The notes under the pieces were generated by a model. It was not told the DNA's origin and did not search any database. It was given only the letters and a program-made list of their open reading frames with translations. This document shows positions 26,846 to 36,534 of a DNA stretch of 64,000 nt, in pieces. This DNA is from Candidatus Brocadia pituitae (GTDB lineage: Bacteria > Planctomycetota > Brocadiia > Brocadiales > Brocadiaceae). The position numbers and the translations under genes were made by a program. Location of the stretch: positions 1,434,613 through 1,498,612 of the forward strand of contig AP021856.1 in NCBI GenBank assembly GCA_017347445.1, in the 5' to 3' direction. Position 1 is the stretch's first letter. Each line of letters opens with the position of its first letter.

Positions 26846-27394
26846 ATGCTAAATCTCTCAAATAAAATAAGCCTCAGCAGGATATTTTTCATACCTCCGC
26901 TGGTGTTTTGCATAACGCAAGTTCAGCATAACAATCATTACCGGTATCTCTGCCTTTTTATTATGATGATAATCTGGTTCAGCGATATGCTTGATGGCTA
27001 TTTTGCACGGAAGAGAAATGAAATAACAAATCTGGGAAGGTATTTGGATCCGGTTGCAGACAAGCTTGTACTGGTGGTCTCCTGCATTATACTGTCATCT
27101 GACCATATATGGCCGGAACCAAGATTCCCCAATTGGATTACGACGGTGATTATTTGCAGAGACCTGGTGCTTATGCTGGGGACCGTTGTTTTGCTTGTTA
27201 TTACCGGCAGAATGGACTGTCAGCCAACCATGCTGGGTAAAGCTACAACTGGCCTTCAAATCATTGCGATCATATCGGTAATCATGGGAAATCATATCCC
27301 GCTGACCATCCTCATTGCTATCTGGTGGTTGGCCGTTATATTGACCTTTGCTTCCGGACTCCTGTACATGTACAGAGGGGTAAAACAATTGTGA
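26846..27394 (+). CDS. pgsA: CDP-diacylglycerol-glycerol-3-phosphate phosphatidyltransferase
   Basis: CDP-alcohol phosphatidyltransferase (about 182 residues) that starts phosphatidylglycerol synthesis in the membrane. The diagnostic motif DG-x2-AR-x8-G-x3-D-x3-D is complete in SDMLDGYFARKRNEITNLGR followed by YLDPVADK. The ATG at 26846 is used because the family starts at NLSNKISLSR; an upstream in-frame start would add 15 unusual residues. About five transmembrane helices are evident. Confidence 0.85.
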   Translation: MLNLSNKISLSRIFFIPPLVFCITQVQHNNHYRYLCLFIMMIIWFSDMLDGYFARKRNEITNLGRYLDPVADKLVLVVSCIILSSDHIWPEPRFPNWITTVIICRDLVLMLGTVVLLVITGRMDCQPTMLGKATTGLQIIAIISVIMGNHIPLTILIAIWWLAVILTFASGLLYMYRGVKQL

Positions 27395-27593
27395 TAAAAT
27401 ACCAGGCCTCTCTCTTATATTTATACAAAAAGGCTTTACATCAACTAGCTTTTGTAATACTATGGGTGCAGAGAAAATTTCCGGAATCAATCGGCCATCA
27501 GCATTCAGTACTTTGTGTTGCGGTGAGGTTCGCTGTCGATTGTTGAGCCCTTACAAAGATAACTCACCGAAATTGAAATTATGAGGGATTTTT

Positions 27594-28823
27594 ATGAAAT
27601 TTAACACGGTACAAGAAATCGTAGAGGATCTGAAAAACGGGAAGATGATCATTTTGGTGGATGACGCAAACCGTGAAAATGAGGGGGATATTACGATTGC
27701 CGCTGAAAAGATTACCCCGGAGACAATTAATTTTATGCTTACCCACGCACGGGGCATTATCTGCCTTGCAATTCACGCAGAACGGGCAGAAGAACTCGAG
27801 CTGTATCCCATGGTATCTCACAACACGTCAAATTTTCAGACACCATTTACGGTTTCTATTGATGCCAGAAATGGTATCACCACGGGTGTTTCTTCAAAGG
27901 ACCGGGCCACAACGATTTTAACCACTATTGACGAGAAGTCAACCGCAGATGACCTTGTGAGACCTGGCCATGTGTTTCCGCTCAAGGCACAGAGAGGCGG
28001 GGTGCTGGTCAGGACGGGGCACACCGAGGGCGCTGTGGACCTTACCCGTATTGCTGGCCTTAAGCCTGCTGCCGTTATTTGTGAAATCATGACCGAAGAC
28101 GGAAATATGGCTAAACTTCCGGACCTGAAAATGTTTGCCGAAAAACATCATCTGAAGATATGCACCATAGCCGACATCATTAAGTATCGTCATGAACAGG
28201 AACGTCTCATCGAAAAGCGTGTGACGGTAAAATTACCTACGATGTATGGCAATTTTACGCTTCACCTTTATCGTTCCTTTGTTGATGATTATCTCCATCT
28301 GGCTCTGTGTCTTGGTGTGGGCAGTGAGAGTGGGAACGACCCTTCCCCATTGCACAATGAACCGGTGCTGGTAAGGGTGCATGATGAATGTCTGACCGGC
28401 GACATCTTTGGCTCTCTCCGGTGTGACTGCGGAGAACAGTTGCATAATACCCTTAAGATCATACAGGAAGCAGGAAAAGGTATCCTGCTGTATATGCGCC
28501 AGGAAGGCCGCGGGATAGGCCTGGAGAACAAATTGCACGCCTATCTGTTACAGGAAAAGGGCCTTGACACCGTTGAAGCCAATGAAAGACTTGGTTTTCC
28601 CGCGGATAAGCGCGACTATGGCATCGGTGCGCAAATCTTGAGGGACCTGGGTGTAACAAAGATGCGGTTGCTTACCAATAACCCTAAAAAGTTTGCTGCC
28701 CTGGCCGGGTATGGCCTTGAAATTGTGGAACGGGTACCCATTATCATGGAGCCAAAAGATGAAAATAAGGATTATCTGCGTACAAAGAAGGAAAAATTGG
28801 GACACATTATAGAGAAGATATAG
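27594..28823 (+). CDS. ribBA: Bifunctional DHBP synthase / GTP cyclohydrolase II
   Basis: 409 residues. The N-terminal half (about 1-200) is 3,4-dihydroxy-2-butanone 4-phosphate synthase (DDANRENEGDI, HARGIICLA, RTGHTEGAVDL). The C-terminal half is GTP cyclohydrolase II with the zinc Cys set in CLTGDIFGSLRCDCGEQL and the catalytic region RQEGRGIGLENK. It feeds both starting branches of riboflavin synthesis. No FMN riboswitch is visible in the 200 bases upstream. Confidence 0.96.
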   Translation: MKFNTVQEIVEDLKNGKMIILVDDANRENEGDITIAAEKITPETINFMLTHARGIICLAIHAERAEELELYPMVSHNTSNFQTPFTVSIDARNGITTGVSSKDRATTILTTIDEKSTADDLVRPGHVFPLKAQRGGVLVRTGHTEGAVDLTRIAGLKPAAVICEIMTEDGNMAKLPDLKMFAEKHHLKICTIADIIKYRHEQERLIEKRVTVKLPTMYGNFTLHLYRSFVDDYLHLALCLGVGSESGNDPSPLHNEPVLVRVHDECLTGDIFGSLRCDCGEQLHNTLKIIQEAGKGILLYMRQEGRGIGLENKLHAYLLQEKGLDTVEANERLGFPADKRDYGIGAQILRDLGVTKMRLLTNNPKKFAALAGYGLEIVERVPIIMEPKDENKDYLRTKKEKLGHIIEKI

Positions 28824-28857
28824 GCTGTTTTATATGATTGGGTCAATAGTGATATTT

Positions 28858-28970
28858 CACCGCAGAGGGCGCGAAGAACGCAGAAAAATAAAGGAAAGGT
28901 AGAAATTTTGTATAATACTTCTGCTTATACCTCTATTACCTTTTCAGCGACCTCGGCGTTCTCTGCGGTG
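28858..28970. repeat. Long inverted repeat after ribBA
   Basis: The outer arms CACCGCAGAG and CTCTGCGGTG are inverted, with further complementarity inside (CGCGAAGAACGCAG against CTCGGCGTTCT) and an AT-rich centre. Elements with this 'CACCGCAGAG' end are common intergenic palindromes in many bacteria. It is non-coding. Confidence 0.6.
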
Positions 28971-29033
28971 GACTGACTGTTATGATCAATAACACTTCTG
29001 TATGCCCTGTGGATTAAGGTTATTTTTGGAGCA

Positions 29034-30545
29034 ATGAAAAAACTGTTCGCGAAAAAGACACTGCGTGACCTTGCTGAAGAATCCAATCATCATCATTTTA
29101 AACGGGTATTAGGACCGTTCTCACTCACCGCTTTAGGGATCGGCGCCGTTATTGGCGCCGGGATCTTTGTTTTAACCGGACTGGCTGCTAAGGAATTTGC
29201 CGGCCCCAGCCTAATCCTTTCCTTTGTCCTTTCGGGCATTGCCTGTATCTTTGTGGCCCTCTGCTATGCTGAGTTTGCATCCATGGTTCCTTTGGCAGGC
29301 AGCGCTTATACTTACTCATACGCAGCCCTCGGCGAGATCTTTGCCTGGATTATTGGATGGGATCTTATCCTGGAATATTCGCTTGCCTCAAGCCTTGTTG
29401 CTGTGGGATGGTCACATTATTTTATAAAACTGATAGGCCTCTTTGGCTTGCATATTCCTTCATGGCTTACCAATGACTATTGGACTTTGTCTCATCTGGC
29501 ACCTGATCTCATTGATCAAAGTGTACCGTACCTTTTTGGTATTCCGATCGTATTCAATTTACCCGCGGCATTGATTATTATTGCCATTACGACCTTATTG
29601 GTCGTTGGCATCAAGGAAAGCGCCCGTTTTAACAGTATTATCGTGGGAGTAAAACTTGCCGTGATTCTCCTGGTGATCTTTGTTGGATGGTTTTATGTGA
29701 AGCCTGACAACTGGGGCAATAGTTTTAGCGCCTTCGCACCTTTTGGTATCGGTGGAATCGGTACGGGTGCGGCTTACGTATTCTTTGCCTACATCGGTTT
29801 TGACGCCGTTTCAACGACCGCACAGGAGGCAAGAAATCCAAAAAGGGACGTACCGATCGGTATCATTGTATCACTGGTGCTGTGTACCATATTATACATT
29901 GCCGTGACCGCTGTCCTCACCGGCATGGTTTATTACAAAGACATCAACATCGATGCCCCTCTGGCTGATGCCTTTACCCGATACGGGCTGATGAAGGTGT
30001 CTTTTTTTGTTTCTGTCGGTGCCGTAGCCGGACTAACGAGTGTGCTCCTGGTGCTACTCTTAAGCCAATCCAGGATATTCTGGGCAATAGCCAGGGACGG
30101 ACTCCTGCCCGACCGTATCTTTGCTGCCGTACATCCCCGTTTTGGAACACCCTATATTTCAACCATCATTGTTGGTGCCTGTGTTGCACTTACCGCCAGT
30201 TGCTTTCCCATTGAGGAGATAGCAAAGCTGGTCAACATTGGGACACTCCTTGCCTTCTGCCTTGTCAGTGCCGCAGTCATTATCCTGCGCAGGAAAGACC
30301 CGCATCACCCCCGTGCATTTAAGTGTCCCTTTGTACCGGTAATACCCATCCTGGGTATACTCTCCTGTGGATATATGATGATCCGTCTCGAATTCTCCAC
30401 CTGGCTCAGACTCATCGCATGGCTAGCACTCGGCGCCATTATTTATGCCGCCTATGGCAGACGCCACAGCAGACTGGCAAGGAAATATGCCCTGATGGAG
30501 AAACCAAATGAGTCGTTAGTGGAGATGGATAAGAGTTACCGGTAG
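29034..30545 (+). CDS. APC-family amino acid permease
   Basis: 503-residue membrane transporter with about 12 transmembrane helices. The N-terminal LTALGIGAVIGAGIFVLTG is the substrate/ion-binding helix 1 of the APC superfamily. FFAYIGFDAVSTTAQEARNPKRDVPIGI is typical of cationic amino acid transporter relatives. It stands alone, so the substrate is not known from context. Confidence 0.85.
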   Translation: MKKLFAKKTLRDLAEESNHHHFKRVLGPFSLTALGIGAVIGAGIFVLTGLAAKEFAGPSLILSFVLSGIACIFVALCYAEFASMVPLAGSAYTYSYAALGEIFAWIIGWDLILEYSLASSLVAVGWSHYFIKLIGLFGLHIPSWLTNDYWTLSHLAPDLIDQSVPYLFGIPIVFNLPAALIIIAITTLLVVGIKESARFNSIIVGVKLAVILLVIFVGWFYVKPDNWGNSFSAFAPFGIGGIGTGAAYVFFAYIGFDAVSTTAQEARNPKRDVPIGIIVSLVLCTILYIAVTAVLTGMVYYKDINIDAPLADAFTRYGLMKVSFFVSVGAVAGLTSVLLVLLLSQSRIFWAIARDGLLPDRIFAAVHPRFGTPYISTIIVGACVALTASCFPIEEIAKLVNIGTLLAFCLVSAAVIILRRKDPHHPRAFKCPFVPVIPILGILSCGYMMIRLEFSTWLRLIAWLALGAIIYAAYGRRHSRLARKYALMEKPNESLVEMDKSYR

Positions 30546-30687
30546 AGGCGTATTGCAATATGCCCCCGCTCTTGATGTTCATGTTCAGGAATGTCATTAA
30601 ATGGTGATACGGACAAGCTTGATGCATGGGAATTTCAATCAGGTAGCCGCCCTTTTAGGGTGCACTTTTGTGTTATATGTAACAGAT

Positions 30688-31591
30688 ATGCAGATAAATG
30701 AAGTGGTGGTATCATCTGGACATCAGTTGGTTAAAAAAAAGGCGAAGGACTGCATATTAAGGTGGAAACGTATGTGTTAGAGACGAACGTACACTTTCCG
30801 ACAGATGTGAATTTGTTGTGGGATGCAGGATGCAAGAGCCTGGACATGATAGAGGATGCAATAGAGGAAGGCATTCTGGGTTGGAAGGGATGGCGCAAGG
30901 GAAAATATTGGAGGAGAGCGTTAAAAAAGCTGATGAGGATGAGCGCAAAGGCGTCAAGTGGCGGGGGGAAGAATAAGGAGGAACACAAGAAAGAGCAAGT
31001 GAGGAGTTACTTGGAATTGTCGAGGAATTTGAGTGAAAAGATAGGTGCAGGCCTGTTAGCCATCTACGAAAGGGTAATAACGGCGAACCAGGTAGAGATG
31101 CATGCAAAGAAAATAGAGGCCCTGGAGTATTTTCACGGGATGATGAATAAACAAATAGACCTTGTGGAGAGAAGGGTGATCCGTAATGAGACAATACCCG
31201 CAGAAGAAAAGATTCATTCGTTATTTGAGCCGCATACAGAATGGTTGTGCAAAGGCAAATTTGATAAAGGTTTTTACAAGAAAGAGAATAAGGAGTTGCT
31301 GAGTTTGTACTTACCTGCGGTAATTATGCCCAAGAAGGGCAAGAAGAATAAGGCGGAGCAGGAAGAGGAATCGGGTAGGACGTTTAAGAATCTAAGGCAC
31401 AAGCGCTCGGCGATAGAGTCGGATATCAATCGTTTGGAGCATCATGGCCTGGATAGTTGTCCGGATAAAGGGTTGATGCCTTTAAAAGATATTGTGCGTT
31501 GGGCGTGTTAGCAGCGAATTTGCACAAGCTGGGGAACGTGCTTCAGGAGAAGGCGCGGAAGCAGTGCGAAAAGTCGAAAAAAGCCGCCTAA
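30688..31591 (+). pseudogene. Decayed ISNCY-type transposase
   Basis: The best-preserved part (30762-31511) reads VLETNVHFPTDVNLLWDA and IHSLFEPHTEWLCKGK, hallmarks of ISNCY/IS1202-like DDE transposases. The N-terminal third is missing. The segment VVVSSGHQLVKK (30700 onward) is in another frame, joined at a run of eight A. Between EWLCKGK and FDKGFYKKENKELL about 30-40 residues are lost, including a catalytic-core strand. A final shift near 31505 puts the tail LAANLHKLGNVLQEKARKQ out of frame. A possible terminal repeat (ACGTTTTCGTTCAGACAC) lies at 31771-31789. Confidence 0.8.
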
Positions 31592-31793
31592 GCAAACAGA
31601 AAACACGAAGAAAAACAGTCTGCAGGGCGGAAGGTGCGCCCAGACAAGGTTAAAATAAAGAAAAAATCAAGAGAAACGGGGAAAAGAACCGTATTTTAGC
31701 GAAAACCCAATCGCAAATTTTAAAATGATCTCTTGGTAAGAAAAAAATCGTCCTCACACTTTTACAAAAAGTACGTTTTCGTTCAGACACTAT

Positions 31794-32450
31794 TTATAAC
31801 CTTTCAAGCCATGTCAGCCATTCACGGAAATGTCTGCATTCATGCCGAATTATCTCTAATCCGATTCTCTTCGTAATAAGTGGGCCATGTAATGTTTTTT
31901 GATATCCAGGGAATAGCCCTGTAATACGTTTTGATGGTGCAGTTTCGGGATTGTCGTTGATATCTTCAGGTGTTGGGAATTCGTTGCGAATTTTTTCAAG
32001 TTCCGACAGCATGTCAGACTTATTTAGTACCCTGCCAAGTTCCTCCGGCTTGGCAAACAGTAAGGCTTCAAATTCATGGACCATCAGATAGGGGTGAAAT
32101 CGGGGGTTATCTATCCTGCGTCTCCATTCTGTCTCAACGTGCCGTGCTCTGTCATGAGCAGAACCAGGTGGCCGGCTGTCTACGCCCGGAAAATCAGAAG
32201 GTAATCCGTAATAATCAAGAAACGTTGTCACAGAAACAGCCCCTGTATCATTTAGAAGACGACGAAGATCATTCGCTACTTTCTGATAATCTGTAATTCC
32301 ACCTTTGAAATCCGGCCCTCTTTTAACCCTTTTTGTAATGGCAACTTTAGGAATCATATCTATTTCCAATGGCCAGAGATGAGGGCGAAGGACATCCTTA
32401 ACAAAGCGTTCTTCTGTCTGCCCTTCGACAAGAACCAGAACCCGTTTCAC
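31794..32450 (-). CDS. DUF4276 (TOPRIM-like) protein
   Basis: 218 residues. It begins VLVLVEGQTEERFVKDVL, the acidic first motif of TOPRIM-like DUF4276 proteins, with TFLDYYGLPSDFPG and MVHEFEALLFA as further family blocks. It starts with GTG overlapping the TAG stop of the upstream ATPase gene by one base (TAGTG), so the two are translationally coupled. ATPase plus TOPRIM pairs of this kind resemble split OLD nucleases used in phage defence. Nuclease activity is inferred, not shown. Confidence 0.8.
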   Translation of the reverse strand: MKRVLVLVEGQTEERFVKDVLRPHLWPLEIDMIPKVAITKRVKRGPDFKGGITDYQKVANDLRRLLNDTGAVSVTTFLDYYGLPSDFPGVDSRPPGSAHDRARHVETEWRRRIDNPRFHPYLMVHEFEALLFAKPEELGRVLNKSDMLSELEKIRNEFPTPEDINDNPETAPSKRITGLFPGYQKTLHGPLITKRIGLEIIRHECRHFREWLTWLERL

Positions 32451-33541
32451 TATGGACGGCCTCCAAGGATGTTCTTTTCCCAGAGCTCACCGAGACTATA
32501 ATCCTCAAGCCACGAGGACATGTCAGCCTCCTTCAGATGCCTGAAAACGCTTTGCCCTTCCTCCCTGTCAACAATCCATACGTGTTCGGGCAGAAGCTGG
32601 TTGATAAGGGTCATCGATTGTGTAGCCACAATAAGCTGAGTACGGGTAGCTACCGATTGGAGAAGCCCTGCAAGCACCTGAATGGCCGCAGGATGAAGCC
32701 CTAACTCCGGCTCGTCTATTAAGATGAGCGAAGGAAGTGCAGGCTGAAGAAGCAATGTTGAAAGGCAGATAAATCGCAGAGTACCGTCAGATAGCGCCGC
32801 AGGTCCAAAGTAAGTATCGCTGCCGTGCTCTTCCCACTCAAGGCGAATCTTTTCAGGATTCAGGGCATCTGGTTCAAGCTTAAAGCGCCGAAAGAAAGGG
32901 GCGGCCTGGCGAATAGTGCCTTCAATATTCTCAAAATAATCGGGATTCATTTTTCTGAGCCTGTAGAGAAATGCTGCAAGATTACCTGCGTCGGCGCGTA
33001 AGAAACGATTGTCAGATACATCACAGGTTTGCTTGACCCTTGCTGTGGGGCTTGTGTCGTGGAAATGGTATATACGATAGCTATTGAGGTGTTCTTGAAC
33101 ATACCGGGCAATTCGTTCATTAGGTTCACCTATCTTCGCTTCTACATGACCCAGCCAAGAATCACCAGAATAAGGCTTTGAATAACGGCTTTTATCCCAA
33201 AAATAAGTGGCTTCTTTTTCAAATATGAACCGGTCTTGATCTGTAGGCTTTAACTCGAATTCAAAAATGTTTGACATATTGGGGCGCGTCTCAAATTCTA
33301 TACGTAAACCCATCTTCCCGGTCCGCTTGCGTCCAAAATGGAGCAGGGCATTTGCCCCGCCTGCTACGCCCGTGTATGTCTGAAGTTGCTGATTTGCTAT
33401 TCGATTAAGGAAATGGAATACGCCGACCAGGTTGGATTTACCAGAACCGTTCCCCCCGATGAAAACATTGAGAGGCCCAAACAGAAGCTTCTGGTCCCGA
33501 ATCGATTTAAAACCTTGGATATGGATTTCATGAAGACTCAT
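32450..33541 (-). CDS. OLD/RecF-like AAA ATPase
   Basis: 363 residues. Walker A is GGNGSGKSN near residue 30, preceded by IQGFKSI. The ABC-type ATPase C-terminal lobe has LSDGTLRFICLSTLL and Walker B SLILIDEPELGLHP, then the D-loop and VATQSMTLINQL. There is no TOPRIM domain in this protein; the next gene supplies one (DUF4276). The pair is a candidate anti-phage or nucleic-acid-damage system. It sits next to a decayed transposase, in keeping with an accessory origin. Confidence 0.85.
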   Translation of the reverse strand: MSLHEIHIQGFKSIRDQKLLFGPLNVFIGGNGSGKSNLVGVFHFLNRIANQQLQTYTGVAGGANALLHFGRKRTGKMGLRIEFETRPNMSNIFEFELKPTDQDRFIFEKEATYFWDKSRYSKPYSGDSWLGHVEAKIGEPNERIARYVQEHLNSYRIYHFHDTSPTARVKQTCDVSDNRFLRADAGNLAAFLYRLRKMNPDYFENIEGTIRQAAPFFRRFKLEPDALNPEKIRLEWEEHGSDTYFGPAALSDGTLRFICLSTLLLQPALPSLILIDEPELGLHPAAIQVLAGLLQSVATRTQLIVATQSMTLINQLLPEHVWIVDREEGQSVFRHLKEADMSSWLEDYSLGELWEKNILGGRP

Positions 33542-33626
33542 TAATTCCTCTTCTCCTGAACGGCCACTTTTTATAAGAATTATAGCGTATCGCAGGAGTT
33601 ATTTTTACAGACTATCTTTTCAACGA

Positions 33627-33827
33627 TTATTTCTGCTCTTCCAGATATTTTTTAACGGCTAATTGTGCAATAGCAAATTCCTCAATCTTCCGTACCATGT
33701 GCAAGACGTGATGCCATTCCTCCTGCGTACCATAGGGGCCTTCTTCCTTAAATTTCCTTTCCAATTTTTTCAAATCTAATTCCAGCAAGTCGAGTCTGTT
33801 TTTAAGATCTTTCATGGTGTTCTCCAA
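33627..33827 (-). CDS. Small coiled-coil hypothetical protein
   Basis: 66 residues with a heptad-like N-terminal half (MKDLKNRLDLLELDLKKLERKF) and a helical tail ending KKYLEEQK. No family is recognised. It lies between the ATPase pair and a TPR lipoprotein gene on the same strand, and composition looks coding. Confidence 0.55.
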   Translation of the reverse strand: MENTMKDLKNRLDLLELDLKKLERKFKEEGPYGTQEEWHHVLHMVRKIEEFAIAQLAVKKYLEEQK

Positions 33828-33849
33828 ATATTGCTGTGTCCAAACTACC

Positions 33850-33952
33850 GCAAAGGTGCAAAGAAAGTTGTGAGTTGTAAGATTTAAGTTGAACTTTTAA
33901 CTATCAACTGCCTACTGTCAACTTACAACTGATTTAAACCTTTGCATCTTTG
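33850..33952. repeat. Inverted repeat
   Basis: The arms GCAAAGGTGCAAAG and CTTTGCATCTTTG are inverted around a centre that itself contains AGTTGTAAG and CTTACAACT. It is intergenic and non-coding, of the dispersed palindrome type seen elsewhere in the window. Confidence 0.5.
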
Positions 33953-33971
33953 TGTTGAGTTGTCTTGTGTT

Positions 33972-34721
33972 TTACGGGATTTTCTTTGGTGGCTTATCAT
34001 CCGCGCGATAGAATAAAAACTCATCTTTGGCTTTATCCGTCCAACCCTTTGCTGTATAGGCGATACCAAGTTTTTGGTGGATTTCCCTGTCTTTGGGTTT
34101 ATAGGCCAGGGCTTGGTTGAATTCCCTGATCGCATCGTCAATCATCCCGTGGGCGAAGTATGAGAATCCCAGGTTGTAATGCACAGAGGCCTTTTGTTTT
34201 GTTTTGTCTTCAGAAAGGAGTGCCAGGGACTTTTGATATTGCGGGATAGCCTCATGGTGTAATCCCTTGCACCGGTAAGCGAAGCCAAGATTATAGTGTG
34301 CCTCCGCCGAGGCCGGATTTTGAGTAACCGCCGTCTGAAAGGCACAGATAGCTTCATCCTGCAAACCCATGTCCCGGTATAACAGGCCCTGGTAATAGTA
34401 GATATCAGGATAATTTTTGTCCTTTTCCAGGAGGGTAGTATATGCCATGAGCGCCGCTGCATAGTTCCCTTCATTTCCGCAGATCAGGGCAAATTGAAAC
34501 AAATCATTATTGTTCATCGATCTTAATTTGTTGTTAAGTTCTTGTGGATCAAGGAGCGGAGACGATTTCTTTTGGTTATCCCCTCCTTTGGCGATTTCAT
34601 TATTGACATCATCTGTACGGTAAATGATCCCGGTATTGGGATACGTGGCATCGTTCTTATTACAGCACAGCACAGAAGTTGCAAGGAAAAGACACAGGAA
34701 GGCAACGGTACAACTTTTCAT
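33972..34721 (-). CDS. TPR-repeat (lipo)protein
   Basis: 249 residues. The N-terminus MKSCTVAFLCLFLATSVLCC is a signal sequence with a possible, imperfect lipobox before the double Cys. Five to six tetratricopeptide repeats follow from about residue 75 (YPDIYYYQGLLYRDMGLQDEAICAFQTA and so on). It is likely a cell-envelope scaffold protein. The tail KDEFLFYRADDKPPKKIP is charged. Confidence 0.8.
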   Translation of the reverse strand: MKSCTVAFLCLFLATSVLCCNKNDATYPNTGIIYRTDDVNNEIAKGGDNQKKSSPLLDPQELNNKLRSMNNNDLFQFALICGNEGNYAAALMAYTTLLEKDKNYPDIYYYQGLLYRDMGLQDEAICAFQTAVTQNPASAEAHYNLGFAYRCKGLHHEAIPQYQKSLALLSEDKTKQKASVHYNLGFSYFAHGMIDDAIREFNQALAYKPKDREIHQKLGIAYTAKGWTDKAKDEFLFYRADDKPPKKIP

Positions 34722-34851
34722 GATAAAAGACCTTTCTTAGGGAAAACGATAATGCTGAATTACTATTTTGTCAGGTTAAAGGAATCAGAAGGAATTTGCA
34801 AGAAAAATAAGCGGGAAAGAGTTTTTATCGTATAGCAACGGGCAGAAAGGG

Positions 34852-36138
34852 TTATTTAAGCATGGCAATGGTATGTTTCTTACTCATCAAATTATAGCTA
34901 CCCACCACGACAAAATTCCGTTTTTCTGGTACAAAGATTTCTGCAATAGCATTTTGTACGGCCTCCAGTTTAATGTCATGAATCTTTTGCGCCTGATTTT
35001 CCGGGGTGTCAGGTGTCTTTGGGGCAAGTAAAAGTTCTTCTATGCCAAACCAGTTTGCCATGGCGAGTGGACTATCCATAATGAGTTGTGTCTGGCTGAA
35101 GACCCGTTCCTCTGTTCTGTTCAGTTCCTGTTCCGTTATTCCTTTCCGGAAAAGCTTATGCACCTCATCCATCACGGCTCTCGTTGTTTTTTCAAAATTT
35201 TCTTTTTTTGTCGATGTGTGGATGTCAAGAGATCCGACGTCAGAAAACATGGTGGGATAACAGGTAATGTCATACACCAAGCCTAATTTTTCACGGACGT
35301 TGAGTGATAATCGGGAACTAATCCCGCCACCTAAAATATCAGCGAGGATGAGCATGATGATGACCTTGTCATGTTTATAGGGATATGCCTTATGGCAGAG
35401 TTTAAAACTGGTGGTTTGCGACGGTGATTTTTTAAATAAATACCTTGGCTCCGTTTGTGTGGTTTTGAGAGGGGGTTTCTCTCCGGAAATGGTTCCGCGT
35501 ATAGTTCCGAATATTTCATTTGCGTAATTGGTAACCGCGTCCTTCCTGAAGTTTCCGCTGATGCAGAGTACGATATTTTCCGGGACGAAGAATTTTTTAT
35601 AATGGACGTTCAGATCCTTGGCAGACAAGGATGCGATGGTTTTTTCGTCTCCGAATAGCGGCACCCCGCTTGAGCTATCCTTCCACATCAGGGAAAAGGA
35701 CATGTCGTCAATTCCCACATAATCCCCCTTGACGTCCACAAATTGTTTCATTTCTTCCTGGATAATGCGCCTTTCTATTGCAATATCAGTTGCCCTGAAA
35801 TTTCCTCCCAGGAGGACGTCCCCCAGGATGTGCATGCCCTTTTCGGTATGTTTGTGGTGCACCTGAATAATTGCGGCGGAATATTCCGGTGATGTATAGG
35901 CATCGATATCACCGCCGATCGTATCTATGGCCTGAAATAATTCAAAGGAATTTTTAAAACGCCTTGTCCCCCGAAAAAGCATGTGTTCAAGGAAATGTGA
36001 GATGCCGAACTTCTTCTCCTCTTCGTATCGGGATCCAACGCCGATATAAGCGGAGATAACCACGGAGTGGATTTGAGGCATTTCAATATAAATTACGCGT
36101 AATCCGTTTGACAATATTTCTTTTCGGTAGGTGTACAT
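34852..36138 (-). CDS. M16-family (pitrilysin-like) zinc peptidase
   Basis: 428 residues. The inverted zinc motif HFLEH lies at residues 48-52 in GISHFLEHMLFRGT, and the third ligand is in the ERRIIQEEMK helix. The second, non-catalytic M16 half follows from about 200. It resembles bacterial processing-peptidase-type proteins. No signal peptide is evident, so it is probably cytoplasmic. Substrate unknown. Confidence 0.9.
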   Translation of the reverse strand: MYTYRKEILSNGLRVIYIEMPQIHSVVISAYIGVGSRYEEEKKFGISHFLEHMLFRGTRRFKNSFELFQAIDTIGGDIDAYTSPEYSAAIIQVHHKHTEKGMHILGDVLLGGNFRATDIAIERRIIQEEMKQFVDVKGDYVGIDDMSFSLMWKDSSSGVPLFGDEKTIASLSAKDLNVHYKKFFVPENIVLCISGNFRKDAVTNYANEIFGTIRGTISGEKPPLKTTQTEPRYLFKKSPSQTTSFKLCHKAYPYKHDKVIIMLILADILGGGISSRLSLNVREKLGLVYDITCYPTMFSDVGSLDIHTSTKKENFEKTTRAVMDEVHKLFRKGITEQELNRTEERVFSQTQLIMDSPLAMANWFGIEELLLAPKTPDTPENQAQKIHDIKLEAVQNAIAEIFVPEKRNFVVVGSYNLMSKKHTIAMLK

Positions 36139-36534
36139 ACGTTTTCAAGTAAGGGAAAATGTCCAGGCAATAGTTATTGCCGCTATAATATTTAGTATCT
36201 ATAACTAATTATTTGCTAACTGAATTTGCAGAAGATTAGGTAAAGGTGACTTGATTTCTATCTTAATTATCCTGTCTGATTCCTGATTAATAGAACAAAT
36301 TGTAATAGAAATTTCAAACATGAAATAATAAGCGGAACAAAAATAACAGCGTATAACTCATAAATTAATTATATAAACATAGCTAAACAGCGTATATCAG
36401 GATAATAAAGCCATAGAGTTAGAGGGTAAATTATTTTTCTGGAATGAATGTTGCTTATTTGGAGATAAACATGTTTTCATGTTCTGTTGAGTTTCAGCAT
36501 CAATAGGTAATATCGTTTAAATTAAGGGGGGAAA
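36139..36534. other. AT-rich intergenic region
   Basis: About 400 bases between the divergent M16 peptidase and sbtA-like genes. It is very AT-rich and contains no open frame or hairpin I can support. Promoters for both genes are expected here. Confidence 0.4.

Noticed and set aside
27395-27593. Possible FMN riboswitch upstream of ribBA
   Set aside because: None of the conserved FMN-aptamer blocks (for example AGGGGC or GGUGAAAUUCC) is present.
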